Assembly (NCBI GenBank): GCA_029204225.1
Contig: CM055100.1
Coordinates: 4,071,611 to 4,135,610, forward strand
Length of the DNA stretch: 64,000 bases
Source of the DNA: Diphasiastrum complanatum
Lineage: Eukaryota; Streptophyta; Lycopodiopsida; Lycopodiales; Lycopodiaceae
Direction of reading: 5' to 3'
Numbering within the stretch: position 1 is the first letter of the stretch; the number at the start of each line of letters is the position of its first letter. A program made the translations under genes and the position numbers. Below the pieces are notes generated by a model. It made no database searches. It was not told the origin of the DNA and was given only the letters and a program-made list of their open reading frames with translations. This document shows positions 51,770 to 61,994 of this stretch, piece by piece.

Positions 51770-53064
51770 GTGGTAACGTTCACTCTACGTTTTTGAATTG
51801 TTTATGCTAACCTTTCAATTTATTTTGGATTATATCCATGTGTAAATTTTGTTCAGTTTTTGGTTTTGTTAATGGCTAACATTTATTGCATTCAAGTGAG
51901 GTGGTTATGGTCCTATTTGGCTTAGAATCCATGATTTTATAGGAGATCCAAATGGATCTTCAAGTTACAACATTGTTGTCGTTACTTCTTAGAATGAAAT
52001 TTGCTATAAGTGGACATGGCATTTGCCTTATTTTCATTTGTAAAAGAAGTTTCTTGTTTCAAGGATAATGAGGTTTATTCCTGGCCTATGGCACTCTCAA
52101 ACTTGAACACATCTCCAATTATGACCTTGCTATAAGTCACGTCTATAAGAAACATATCAACTCTATCTTACTTTTAGAATGTAAATTAGTGCCTTTCAAG
52201 ATTGCTTAAACAAAAAACATTTTTGCAAAGATTTCTATTTGGCATGAAACATTATTTCCAAATAAACATTGTCTACTCTCAAAGTTAAGTGAACTTATAA
52301 AAGGTTTTTGTCGTTTCCTTGCTAGTCTCCTCCACAAGATGATAGGCTAATGAGCCCAAAATGACAAGCTCACGTTATTCAAGATGTCATGACTAGAGAT
52401 CAATAGCAAGAGACAAGCATTTCAATTGACCATCAATCAAAACATTGTGGAGAAGGAGCTTCATTCCAATAAATGGGGATATTTGCCAGGAAAATCTAGG
52501 AGAGATTCCTCCTATCATTGTTGCAACAAGAAGATCAACATGATGATCGAAGGAAATACTACACTAATTGCAAGAGAGCAAAGCTTTATGGAGTTTTTCA
52601 TCATGCACCTTGATTTATGAGACAACAACAATGAGAGCTTGAGGAAAGAGTTGGCATTGCAAGAATGAAGGTAAGCACAATCAGCAAGTTGAACTTAAAT
52701 AAATTATAAAGCATTGCAAATGCTTGTAATTAGATCACACAAGGTGTATTTGAAAATTGTTGACTTGCATTGACGCGTAGTTGTTGCAATGCTCCAAGTA
52801 CCACAATGTGCCCAACTCTTTAGTAGATGTGATTAAGCAAAACATGGAGAATTAGTTTTATTTCTATTAGGTGATTATGTACATGAGAATGTCATTCTTT
52901 AACACAAATTGATGTACATAGAAAGTATTTCACTTCATTGATCTCATGTGAAAGTGCATGATGTAGTAGGAGTGAGTTTGTTGCCAATGGCCAAAGTCTA
53001 TTGCACATTGGAGTAAAATGCCATACCTTTTTTTGGCTCACAAATCTATTCCCTCAATATCCTC
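51770..53064 (+). other. Sequence after exon 12, no recognised element
   Basis: AT-rich, probably intron of the host gene. An open frame at 52426-52620 has no recognisable domain. No BEACH C-terminal exon was found. Confidence 0.6.
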
Positions 53065-53298
53065 TGAAATGAAGAGGCAACATAGGATCAAGCAGCAGGT
53101 CCTCGTATATCAGCAACTGTAACAGAGGAATCAATACGTGCAGCAAGAGCACGAGCCTGGTCCGCAAGCAAAGGTGTATGATAGAACACATCCATAGGTT
53201 CCCATGTGTCGTCCTCAACAGGACGACCATCCCACTGTACCAAAAACTGAATCTGCCGTCGGCGCCGACTATGATGAAGACGAACCTGTAGAATAGTA
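53065..53298 (-). mobile_element. Inverted gypsy 3' fragment next to element O
   Basis: On the minus strand this matches the chromodomain and 3' end of element N at 25210-25460 (shared GGTTCCCATGTG, CCATCCCACTGTACC, GACGAACCTGTAGAATAG-like). It ends abruptly at 53298, where plus-strand RT of element O begins. Confidence 0.8.
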
Positions 53299-55743
53299 TC
53301 TTCCTTTTGGTGTTACTAATGGCCCTCCTACGTTCCAGAATGTGATGAATAACGTCATGCGTCCGCTTCTTGGTCATTGTGTCTTGGTTTATTTTGATGA
53401 TATTCTTATTTTTAGCTAGTCTCTTGCTGAGCACGTTTCCCATCTTTCCTCTGTATTTCAGTTACTTGTACATCACCAGTTATTTGCTAAGTTGTCTAAA
53501 TGTTCATTTGTTGTTGCCGAGATCGAGTTTCTTGGTTTTCTTGTTTGTAATGGCAACATTCGTCTGGATTCTCATAAGGTTCAGGCCATCCAGGATTGGC
53601 CTATACCAACTGATATTCATCATGTTCGTATGTTTCTTGGGTTAGCCACTCACCTTCGTTGTCCAGTTCCTCATTTTGCCACTATTGCAGCTCCTCTTCT
53701 TGCACTTTTGAAGAAGTCTAGTACTTTTCTTTGGACTTCTGATTGTAAGTCCGTGTTTGATACTCTTCGTCGTGCTGTTGTTGATGCTGCCGTTATGTGT
53801 TTACCACAGTTTGATCAGAAGTTTCTTGTTGAGACTGATGCTAGTAATGTTGGTTTGGGTGCTTTACTTCGCCAATCAACTGCATTTATGCTTATGAGTC
53901 GCGTCGTCTTCGCTCTTATGAGCAACGTTATTCTGTGCTTGAGAAAGAGCTTCTTGCTATTATCTATGCTCTTAAGAAGTGGCGTCATTATCTACATTAT
54001 TACTGATCACCAGTCTTTACGTTATCTGTTTTCTCAACGTGACCTTAGTGATCGTCAATTTCGTTGGTTGCAGTTTTTACAGTCTTTTAATTTTTCCATA
54101 TTGTATCGTCCTGGTCGTGCTAACACTACTGCTGATGCATTATCTCGTCTTCCAGCTTTGTTGAATACACTCGTTTCTACTATTCCTACATGGTTTGATG
54201 ATCTACCCGCAGCATACCTTACATGTTCTGATTTTCATGATGTTTATAGTTCTGCCCCACCTGTTTCGTCCTGTCCTCATCAGGTTTACTCCATTGTTGA
54301 CAATCGTCTTTATTGTTATGATTCTCTTTGTATTCCTATTTCCTTGGGTATCCGTTCCCAATTGTTGTCGGATGCTCATTCCTCTCCTGTTGGGGGTCAC
54401 TTTGGTTTTCAGAAGTCTTATGCTCGTCTCAAAGACCATTTCTATTGGCTCTCTCTTCGATCTGAGCTTGTTGTACTTATTCGTACCTGCCCTTTCTGTC
54501 TTCGTAATAAGTAATCCTGTGCTAAGTCTGCTGGTTTGCTCCAGAGTTGGCCTATTCCTCATCGCCAGTGGACTGATATATCTATGGACTTTATCCTTGG
54601 CCTTCCCCATACCCAGCTTGGTCATGATTCATGTATGGTGGTAGTTGACAGGTTCTCGAAACAGGCACATTTTATACCAGTTCGCAGTACTATCACAGCA
54701 GAGCAGTGTGCACGTTTGTTCCTATCAGAGATTTTCCGCCTACATGGATTTCCTCGTACTATCCTTTCTGATCGGGATAGTAAGTTTACATCTATATTCT
54801 GGACAGAGCTTATGCGTATATTGGATGTACAGCTTTTTATGGGTTCTGCTTATCATTCTACTTCTGATGGGCAGTCTGAGGTCTTTAACAGGATCCTTGA
54901 GGATTATTTACGCCATTTTGTTACTCCTTCTGGGAAGGATTGGGATCAGCATTTATGTTTAGCAGAGTATAGCTATAATAGCTCTGTTAGTACCAGCACA
55001 GGTGTCTCACCATTTTTATTATCTCATGGCTGTGCACCTCTTTTACCTGGCATTCCTCTCCCTCCTGAGGATACACCTGTCACACTTGCATCTTTTCTAT
55101 CAGGTGCTCGAGAGCTTATTACCCGGGCCAGTTCTCATTTACAGCATGTTCAGCAGCGTTATCGGACCTCAGTTGATCGTCACCGCCGCCATGTTGAGTT
55201 TCAGCTTGGAGATATGGTTTATCTACGCCTACAGTTTGCACGTCATCATTTTGTCTAGGGCCATGCTTCTACTGAGAAGCTTGCACCACGTTATTATGGG
55301 CCTTATCGCATTTTGGAGGTTCTTAGTCCAGTTACATATCGCTTACAGCTTCCTGCTTCCACACGCGCCTGTGATGTATTTCATGTCAGTTTATTACGTG
55401 CTGCTATTGAGGATGACGCTCCTTGTGATGCTGGGTTTCCTACTGCTCCAGAGTTATTTCCATTTTTACCTGCTGCTATATTACAGGTTCGTCTATACCA
55501 TAGTCGACGCCGCCGGCAGATTCAGTTTTTGGTCTAGTGGGATGGTCGTCCTATTGAGGAGGCCACATGGGAGCCTATTGATGTCTTTTATCATACACCA
55601 TCACTTGGGATCAGCCTCGTGCTCTTGTTGCACTTGTTGATTCCTCTACATCAGATGTTGTTCTAGCTGTTGATGCACCAGGGCTTGCTGCTATTTGATC
55701 CAGTTTCTTTTCGGCAGTTGAGTCTATTTTTTGTGCCAGGGAG
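53299..55743 (+). mobile_element. Ty3/gypsy chromovirus O: RT palm to chromodomain
   Basis: It starts inside the RT palm ([20 protein letters not shown]), with YFDD at 53390-53401, thumb (VAEIEFLGFLVCNGNIRLDS) and RNase H (FLVETDASNVGLGALLRQST). A frameshift at about 53885 follows, then ITDHQSLRYLFSQRDLSDRQ. Integrase reads [88 protein letters not shown], so the D-D-E residues are present. A GPY/F-type module (YYGPYRILEVLSPVTYRLQL) and chromodomain (RPIEEATWEPIDVF) complete it. Stops at 54512 and 55256 separate frames. The 5' half is missing. Confidence 0.9.
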
Positions 55744-56187
55744 AGTTATGGACTCGGCTCATTACATTCGCCGTGTCCATTTACATTTACTTTACTTTAT
55801 GCATAAGCAGGCCTTGGGCCTTTTTTTATTCATTAGTGACACTTAGACTATATGGTTGGCCTTTGGCCTTATTACTCATTATTAGGCCATTTGGACATAT
55901 TACTGGAGAGTGGGGGCCTTCTTGGAGGGCGCACTATTTTCCCTCCCAGTTGGGCCCTAGCCACCGGAAGCTTCCTTTTAAGACTTCCTCTTGGCTATAA
56001 GTAGGGAAACTATGTCATTTGTTATTCAGCTGATGATATTGATCTCTCTCTTTAGCCTCCTTAATCTCTCTCTTTCCTGCTTTCTAGGGTTTAAGTCTTG
56101 CTTTTGTGCTGCTTTCATAGCTTAAGTCTTTCTTATGTGATGCTTTCATAGCTTAGCTCTAGATCAGCTGTGGCTCTATTCGTAACT
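55744..56187 (+). mobile_element. 3' LTR of gypsy O
   Basis: 444 bp, AGTTATGGACTCGGC...CTATTCGTAACT, behind the purine tract CCAGGGAG. It is near-identical (in reverse) to the solo LTR at 27199 and to 34556. A CTATAAGTAGGGAAAC promoter-like site is at about 55996. Ends are AG...CT rather than TG...CA. Confidence 0.87.
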
Positions 56188-57048
56188 ATAGTTGGGGATT
56201 ATCTATGTCTGACCTCCCTGATGGGACTCATGCGTTCATTTGCAGACAGATCTACAGAGCATACATACATACATATTGTTTGGTCTCATCTTGATCCTTC
56301 ACGGGTTAAGCTTCATTTCTACCGCATTCACTTTCTTCACATGGATGCTTCAGGGCTTCCCGTTAGACTGAGTTATCTCTCTCAGCCATTGTCTTTTGGC
56401 CTGCGCTACCGCTTAGGTCAGCTTCGTGTCTCTTCGCATCAGCTCGCTATTGAGACCAGCAGACAGATACACAGACATGCCACGATCATTACGGATCTGT
56501 CGGTGTTGTACATTGCAGGAGGTTGAGGATGAGTTTCACTTTATTTTCTTATGTCCCACTGTCTCTATCGGGACACTCCACTCACGCTTGGTTCCTTCTT
56601 TGCCTACTCAGATGCGAGATGTGTTGGTTTACTTTTGCGAGAGTTGTTCTCCTTGAGATCTTCACTTATGTCGGATGATCAGGATGTTGATCATCGATAG
56701 TGAGATTGACATTCCAGCTCGCCGACAGAAGCTGCAGCGTCTTCCTCGACCTTCCAGAGTTCGTCACCAGAGGCCACCATGTGCCTCACACCAGATCACA
56801 CAGTTTTTCTCTTTCAGTTAATGAGTTTTATTCCTCCGCGTAGCTGGTGGTTAAGCTACTGCTTTTGTACCCTCACCATAGCTGGAGGTTAAGCTTTGGT
56901 TTTATTTCCAGTTTATTTCTATCTTTTAGCTTTAGTTGATAGAAAGAAGTCCAACATGGAAAATTCTTCCTTTCTTATGTACTTTTTCTTTGTCTTATGT
57001 GCCCAAGGGCACCCGATAGACATTAATATATTATATTATATTCTATTC

Positions 57049-57053
<5 letters not shown>
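56188..57053 (+). mobile_element. LINE BB: zinc region and intact 3' end
   Basis: It starts directly at the end of the O LTR with post-RT sequence. It reads DPSRVKLHFYRIHFLHMDAS, LSFGLRYRLGQLRVSSHQLA, then in another frame CRCCTLQEVEDEFHFIFLCP (zinc motif). The 3' UTR has GTAGCTGGTGGTTAAGC and ends with hairpin GTGCCC-AA-GGGCAC (56999-57012), ACATTAATATA and (TC)n. Confidence 0.85.

Positions 57054-57119
<66 letters not shown>
57054..57119. repeat. (TC)n tract, tail of LINE BB
   Basis: A 66-bp CT run that borders the outer end of the LTR of element Q. Confidence 0.95.
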
Positions 57120-57121
<2 letters not shown>

Positions 57122-57640
57122 GATGGTGGTGTAGGACGCTCCCCTCTCTATAAAGTCCTCACAACAGGATTCTAGTCTAAGCATACCATACAAAGCAACA
57201 ACACATAAGAACTGGTGGAGGTTAAACCAACCCAACCAAACCTAGATCGTACGGATCTAGCCCCCAAGCTATGGATCAATCAGAGTCATGGAAAGAGGAG
57301 TCACACCAGCAGCATGTAGCTACTCATCACAAATCAAGCATACACTAGTGAGAGCTCAGCAGGTATACTTATACCCTCCAAGGCCCATGCACCACTAGTA
57401 GTGCACTGTGACACCTCACTGGACACCTCTGCAGCCTATCTGGGCCACGTCATCCAGTTCCCTAATGACTCACTGATAGACCCATACCAACTCCACCATG
57501 TGTTTAGGCCTACAACCATTAATTATGACCATGTACACATAAGGGCCCCAATTCCCTTATAGTCATAATTAACTTATGGGTTGTTGGTCTACCGGTCCCT
57601 AGCGTGGACGCGCTACCCGAGACCAGTCATGGGCATGACA
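57122..57640 (-). mobile_element. 3' LTR of chromovirus Q (about 0.5 kb)
   Basis: On the minus strand the polypurine AAGGGGGGAAGA is followed by TGTCATGCCCATGACTGG at about 57640. The LTR ends near 57122 (ACACCACCA) at the LINE BB tail. It has a GAGGGTATAAGTATACC promoter-like stretch near 57375. Confidence 0.72.
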
Positions 57641-60600
57641 TTCTTCCCCCCTTATTCAAGTTCTATCCTCAAAACTTAAAACTGGAAAAGTTCCTCCTTA
57701 AGCTTCCTTCCTGTTCCCAGGAATCGTCATCGTCTGTACATCCCCTCCATCGAACCAGATGCTCGGTAACTATACGATTTCTCAATCGTTTAGTTCTTGT
57801 ATCCAAGATCTTTTCGGGTTCAAGACAAGATATACCCAATGATTCATCCAACAGGTCCAACTGATCTCCAGATCCAAGATGCTCTTCTTCATGTAGACTC
57901 TTTTTGAGATGACTAACGTGAAATACAGGATGCACTTGCGATCCTTCCGGGAGTTCCAATTGGTAAGCTAAGGATCCGATCTTTTTCAAGATCTTATACG
58001 GTCCTCTATATCTAGGGGACAACTTATAATGCTTGCCGGTACGCATTACACTTGAATCCTTCGGGATTCTCAAATATACCCAATCTCCCACTTGGAAGTC
58101 TCTCGGTGATCTTTTTAGATTTGCATAATGTCTATCCCTATCCTAGGCACTTTGGACATTTCCTGCATATCGTGTAGGAAATCCGCTACTTTCTGAAACT
58201 TGATCGTCCGAGTCTCCACCGCAATGGGTGACCTAGGCTCGAAATCGTACATAAGCATAAACGGGCTCTTTCCGTCTGTCCATCCGTCTTAGGATGATCA
58301 GAAGAACCCAAGCTCAGTGTCATCTCTAGTTTAGCAAACACGGCCGACCAAAAGTGACCGGTGAACTTTGGATCACGATCGCTCACAATATCACTGGGTA
58401 ATCCGTAAAGCCTAAACAGACGCTCTACAAATATCTGAGCTAAATCAAAAGCCTTCGCGGTGGTCTTTACCGGAATAAACGTAGCCAATTTGGTAAGACG
58501 GTCGACCACAACCCAAATTTCATCATGTTGTTTATTCGTCCGCGGTAACCCAACCACGAAATCCATGGAAATACTATCCCATCTCTTATCAGGGATATCC
58601 GATGGATGCAACAAACTGCCAGCTTTATGGCGTTCAGCTTTATTCAATTGGCATTGGTCACACTTGACCACATAAGATTTTAGAAAGGGCTTAAGTTTTG
58701 GCCAATAAAAATCCCTTCGTACCAAATCCAATGTACGATGTATGTCGGGATGTCCTGCGCATGGTGAGTCATGACATTCATAAAGAATTTTATTCTTAAC
58801 AACATCCACATCAGGCACACAAACCTTCCCTTTCCTGAACAAAAGTCCATTACGGATAGAGAAGTCATCAGTACCCTTTATATCCTTTCCCCCCGACTGA
58901 TCACCATGATCATCAGTCCCGCTTGATGAAACTGCTAGAACCCTATTCCAGATTGGTCCAAAATGTGGGTCTTTCTCATAAACACCTCTCAGGGAGAGAT
59001 AAAAGTCTGTACTGATCTCAATGAAGGAAAGTTCGTTCACTTCACCAATTCAACTAAGTGCATCAGCCACCTGATTAGATGAGCCCTTGATATACTGCAC
59101 GTCAAATCAAAATCTTGCATAAGTTCTGCCCATCTGGCCTTACGACCTCGCAAATCATTCTGATTACAGAAATACTTTAAAGGTTGATGATCTGTATTAA
59201 CCACGAATTTATTACCGTACAGGTAATGCCTTCATGATTTCAAAGCATGGATCACCGCGAAAAGCTCTTTTTCCTGAGTGGTGTACCTGACCTGTGCATC
59301 GGTTAGTTTCTTACTCTCAAAGGCAAGGGGCTGACCCTCCTGTAAGAGAATAGCTCCAATAGCCATATCACTCGCGTCAGTGTTAATGACGAACGGCAAA
59401 TCTGGATCCACTATTCTCAGAACTGGAGCTGAGGCGATTAGAAGCTCGAGTTTGCGAAAACTCTCATCTAATTTCTCATTCCATCTAATGGGAGGACTTG
59501 GCCTACCTTTGTGGCTTTTCACTCCTTTCAACATATTGTTGAGAGGTGCAGCAATCTTCAAGTACTCCTCTGCAAATCTACGGAAAAACACAGTGAAACC
59601 TAAAAATGGCTTAAGTCCACGCACCGTTTTAGGAATTGGCCATTCCACTACCGTCTTCACCTTTTCTTCGTCAATCTTGATCCCAAATGAGGTAATCTTA
59701 TGACCTAGGTAAAGAAGTTCCTTCTTGAAGAATTCACACTTTGATTCTTTTGCATAAAGCTTCTCCTGTCTTAAGATACGTAAGACAATGCGGAGATGCA
59801 TGCGGAGATGCTTAGCATGCTCTTTGAGTGTTCTGCTATAGATTAGAATATCCAGAAACACTACTACGAACTTCCCCAAATATGGACAAAATAAATCGTT
59901 CATCATTTACTGAAAAGTAGCCGGAGCATTTGTCAAACCAAAGGGCAATACAAGAAACTCGTAGTGGCCAAACCTGGTCCTAAAACCGGTTTTAGATACA
60001 TCTTCCGAATGTATCCTAATCTGATGGTATCCCGTACGTAGATCAATTTTTGTGAAGTATTTAGCTCCATTCAATCGATCTATGAGATCGTCCATCCTGG
60101 GCAACGAGTATTTATTTTTAACTGTTAGTTTGTTCAGACCCTTGTAATCTACACATAGCCGGAAACTCCCATCAAGGACAGGTGCTCCCCATGGAGATTT
60201 ACTAGGTCTTATGTGTCCCATCCTGAGATACTCCTCGATCTGCCTAGCCACTTCCTCCTCTTCCTTCTGACTAAACCGATATGGTTGTCTGAAGATAGGA
60301 CGGCTATTGGGCAAAAGATCTATCTTATGATCTACCGACCGAGCGGGTGGAAGTCCATAAGGTAGCTGCATCAGAAAAACTTCACTAAACTCTTGCTTTA
60401 AATCTTGCAAAAGCTGTTGTTTCTTATGCAAATTTTCGGTGTTAAAACATGAAAACCCATTCACATCCCCAACATCACAATGCATACGAGATTTCAAAAG
60501 CAAGTGAAAGAGTTCATACTCAGAATCATGAAGTTTCTCAATTAATTCAGCCGAGGAAATCATCGGCGATGGAAGTACATCGGTCTCTCCAGAAATAGAG

Positions 60601-61540
60601 ACAATCTAATCAAACTTATCTTTAAATACCATAGAATGATTTTTAAAATCTATCTCTAAAGAGTCTGATTTGCCAAAAAACCATTCATAGCCCAAAATTA
60701 CATCAGTCCGGTCCAGATTCATGACATGGAAATCTAACGGCTCAACATAGTCCTGCATCCGAAGCTCTAAGTTCGAGACTTTGACATCCCAAATCTCAGT
60801 GTCCGACCCTGAGGCAAGACGGACCACGTAACGGTGATCATAGGCCATGGTGGGCACTTGGAGCTTCTACACAAGTCGAGCATTCAAAAAATTGGGAGTA
60901 CTACCTGAATCAAATAGCACGCCACTGTGCTAACTTACGATCAAAAAGCGGCACCTTGGCCAAAGAGTCCAAGAACTCTTGGACATAACTGTCCAGTTCT
61001 CGGTTGCCCATTTTGCAGTTGATAAACCGAATATACAACTCGGAATCGTCTATCGTGACAAAAGCTTTCCGGAATTCCGTCAGGAATTTAGCCCAAGTCA
61101 GCGGTTTCGTGGAGAGTTCCCTCCAGCAAGAAGAGGCTTTACCTTCCAGAAACAATAGAACCGATGATATTCGTTTATCTTCTGGGACGTTGTGCAAGCT
61201 AAAATAGCTTGTCCAACGGTTTATCCAGTCTTCAACAACTTCCGGGCGTTTAAACTTTTTATCGCCAGAAAATATTTTCGGTTGGTAGCCCAAGTTGTTA
61301 GAGTTAATAGCTTGCAATTGATTAAATAGATTTTGCATTTGTTTATCCCATAGTTTATTGCTCTGATGAAGTTCTAAAACTGCCTTGCCTAAAGTTTGCA
61401 ACAATTTTTCTGAGTCTAGGGTGTCATCACTGCCGAGTGAGGCCGGTTGAATCTCCGTATTTCCCCCATCACTTCCTGGTGATGCCTGGTGAAACTCGGT
61501 AGCACCCCCCTCCAAAATTTCATCAGTATCCATTTGCTTG
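57641..61540 (-). mobile_element. Ty3/gypsy chromovirus Q, nearly complete coding part, decayed
   Basis: On the minus strand, gag (61533-60910, 207 codons, MDTDEILEGGATEFHQASPG, PEVVEDWINRWTSYFSLHNV, FLEGKASSCWRELSTKPLTW); protease region (60857-60606, VILGYEWFFGKSDSLEIDF); RT (60563-59907, [55 protein letters not shown]; then 59906-59232 with LGHKITSFGIKIDEEKVKTV and RNase H TDASDMAIGAILLQEGQPLA); integrase (59040-58186, CHDSPCAGHPDIHRTLDLVR, CDQCQLNKAERHK, IVSDRDPKFTGHFWSAVF, HPKTDGQTERA); and chromodomain (58091-57669, SPRYRGPYKILKKIGSLAYQ, IVTEHLVRWRGCTDDDDSWE). The RT box is FLDI instead of FLDD. No zinc knuckle is seen in gag. Several stops make it inactive. Confidence 0.9.
60910..61533 (-). 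CDS. Chromovirus Q gag frame
   Basis: 207 codons with a clear start (MDTDEILEGG). The first 60 residues are Gly/Ser/Asp-rich. A coiled region follows (LQTLGKAVLELHQSNKLWDK), then the retrotransposon gag fold (FSGDKKFKRPEVVEDWINRW, VLLFLEGKASSCWRELSTKP, FLTEFRKAFVTIDDSELYIR, CKMGNRELDSYVQEFLDSLA). It stops before any CCHC knuckle, where an intact element would continue into protease, so it is truncated by a stop near 60910. Confidence 0.8.
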   Translation of the reverse strand: MDTDEILEGGATEFHQASPGSDGGNTEIQPASLGSDDTLDSEKLLQTLGKAVLELHQSNKLWDKQMQNLFNQLQAINSNNLGYQPKIFSGDKKFKRPEVVEDWINRWTSYFSLHNVPEDKRISSVLLFLEGKASSCWRELSTKPLTWAKFLTEFRKAFVTIDDSELYIRFINCKMGNRELDSYVQEFLDSLAKVPLFDRKLAQWRAI

Positions 61541-61735
61541 CCAACTGAAAATTAAAAAAAATTTCGTTCAGTTAATGCATTCATTACGGGTATAATAGTT
61601 GCTAAACTAAGCAATGTCCACATTTTAGACCATACGTGCTCTATTTACCAATTATACCAATGAATCACCATATGGATCGTTTACGCAATAAAAATCGGAA
61701 TTAAAACGTCAGTGCACCGAAAATCCTTTAACAAC
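61541..61735 (-). other. Leader of element Q or unassigned
   Basis: Upstream of the Q gag start. No 5' LTR or primer-binding site is seen. Small chance frames only. Confidence 0.4.
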
Positions 61736-61994
61736 TGTTAACTCAATTAATTAATTTTCTTCATATGAAGCAGGAACCACCAAGGCATAACCATCTGCTA
61801 TTTCTTTGCAGATACTTTGCCTTCACAGCGTTTTTTAGATTGCTATTGCTTTCATTTACTTGTTTCCAACATAAGCAACCCTTTCAAGCATTGCTACTAC
61901 TTTCTCTCTCCTTGAGGGCGCCTAACCCTCTCCCTCTTCTTCTAGCATATGGAGATTGAATGTTAGAAGGATCTTGGCACTTTGATTTCCTACA
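61736..61994 (+). mobile_element. Copia-type LTR 3' end
   Basis: The last 100 bp (GCGCCTAACCCTC, GGAGATTGAATG, GATCTTGGC, TTTCCTACA) are related to the end of the T LTR at 50572-50637. A possible start TGTTAACTC lies at 61736 but is uncertain. It joins directly to chromodomain sequence of element R at 61995, so it looks like an insertion or recombination in R. Confidence 0.5.

Noticed and set aside
57604-57864. Plus-strand frame as a host gene
   Set aside because: It is antisense to the chromodomain end of chromovirus Q.
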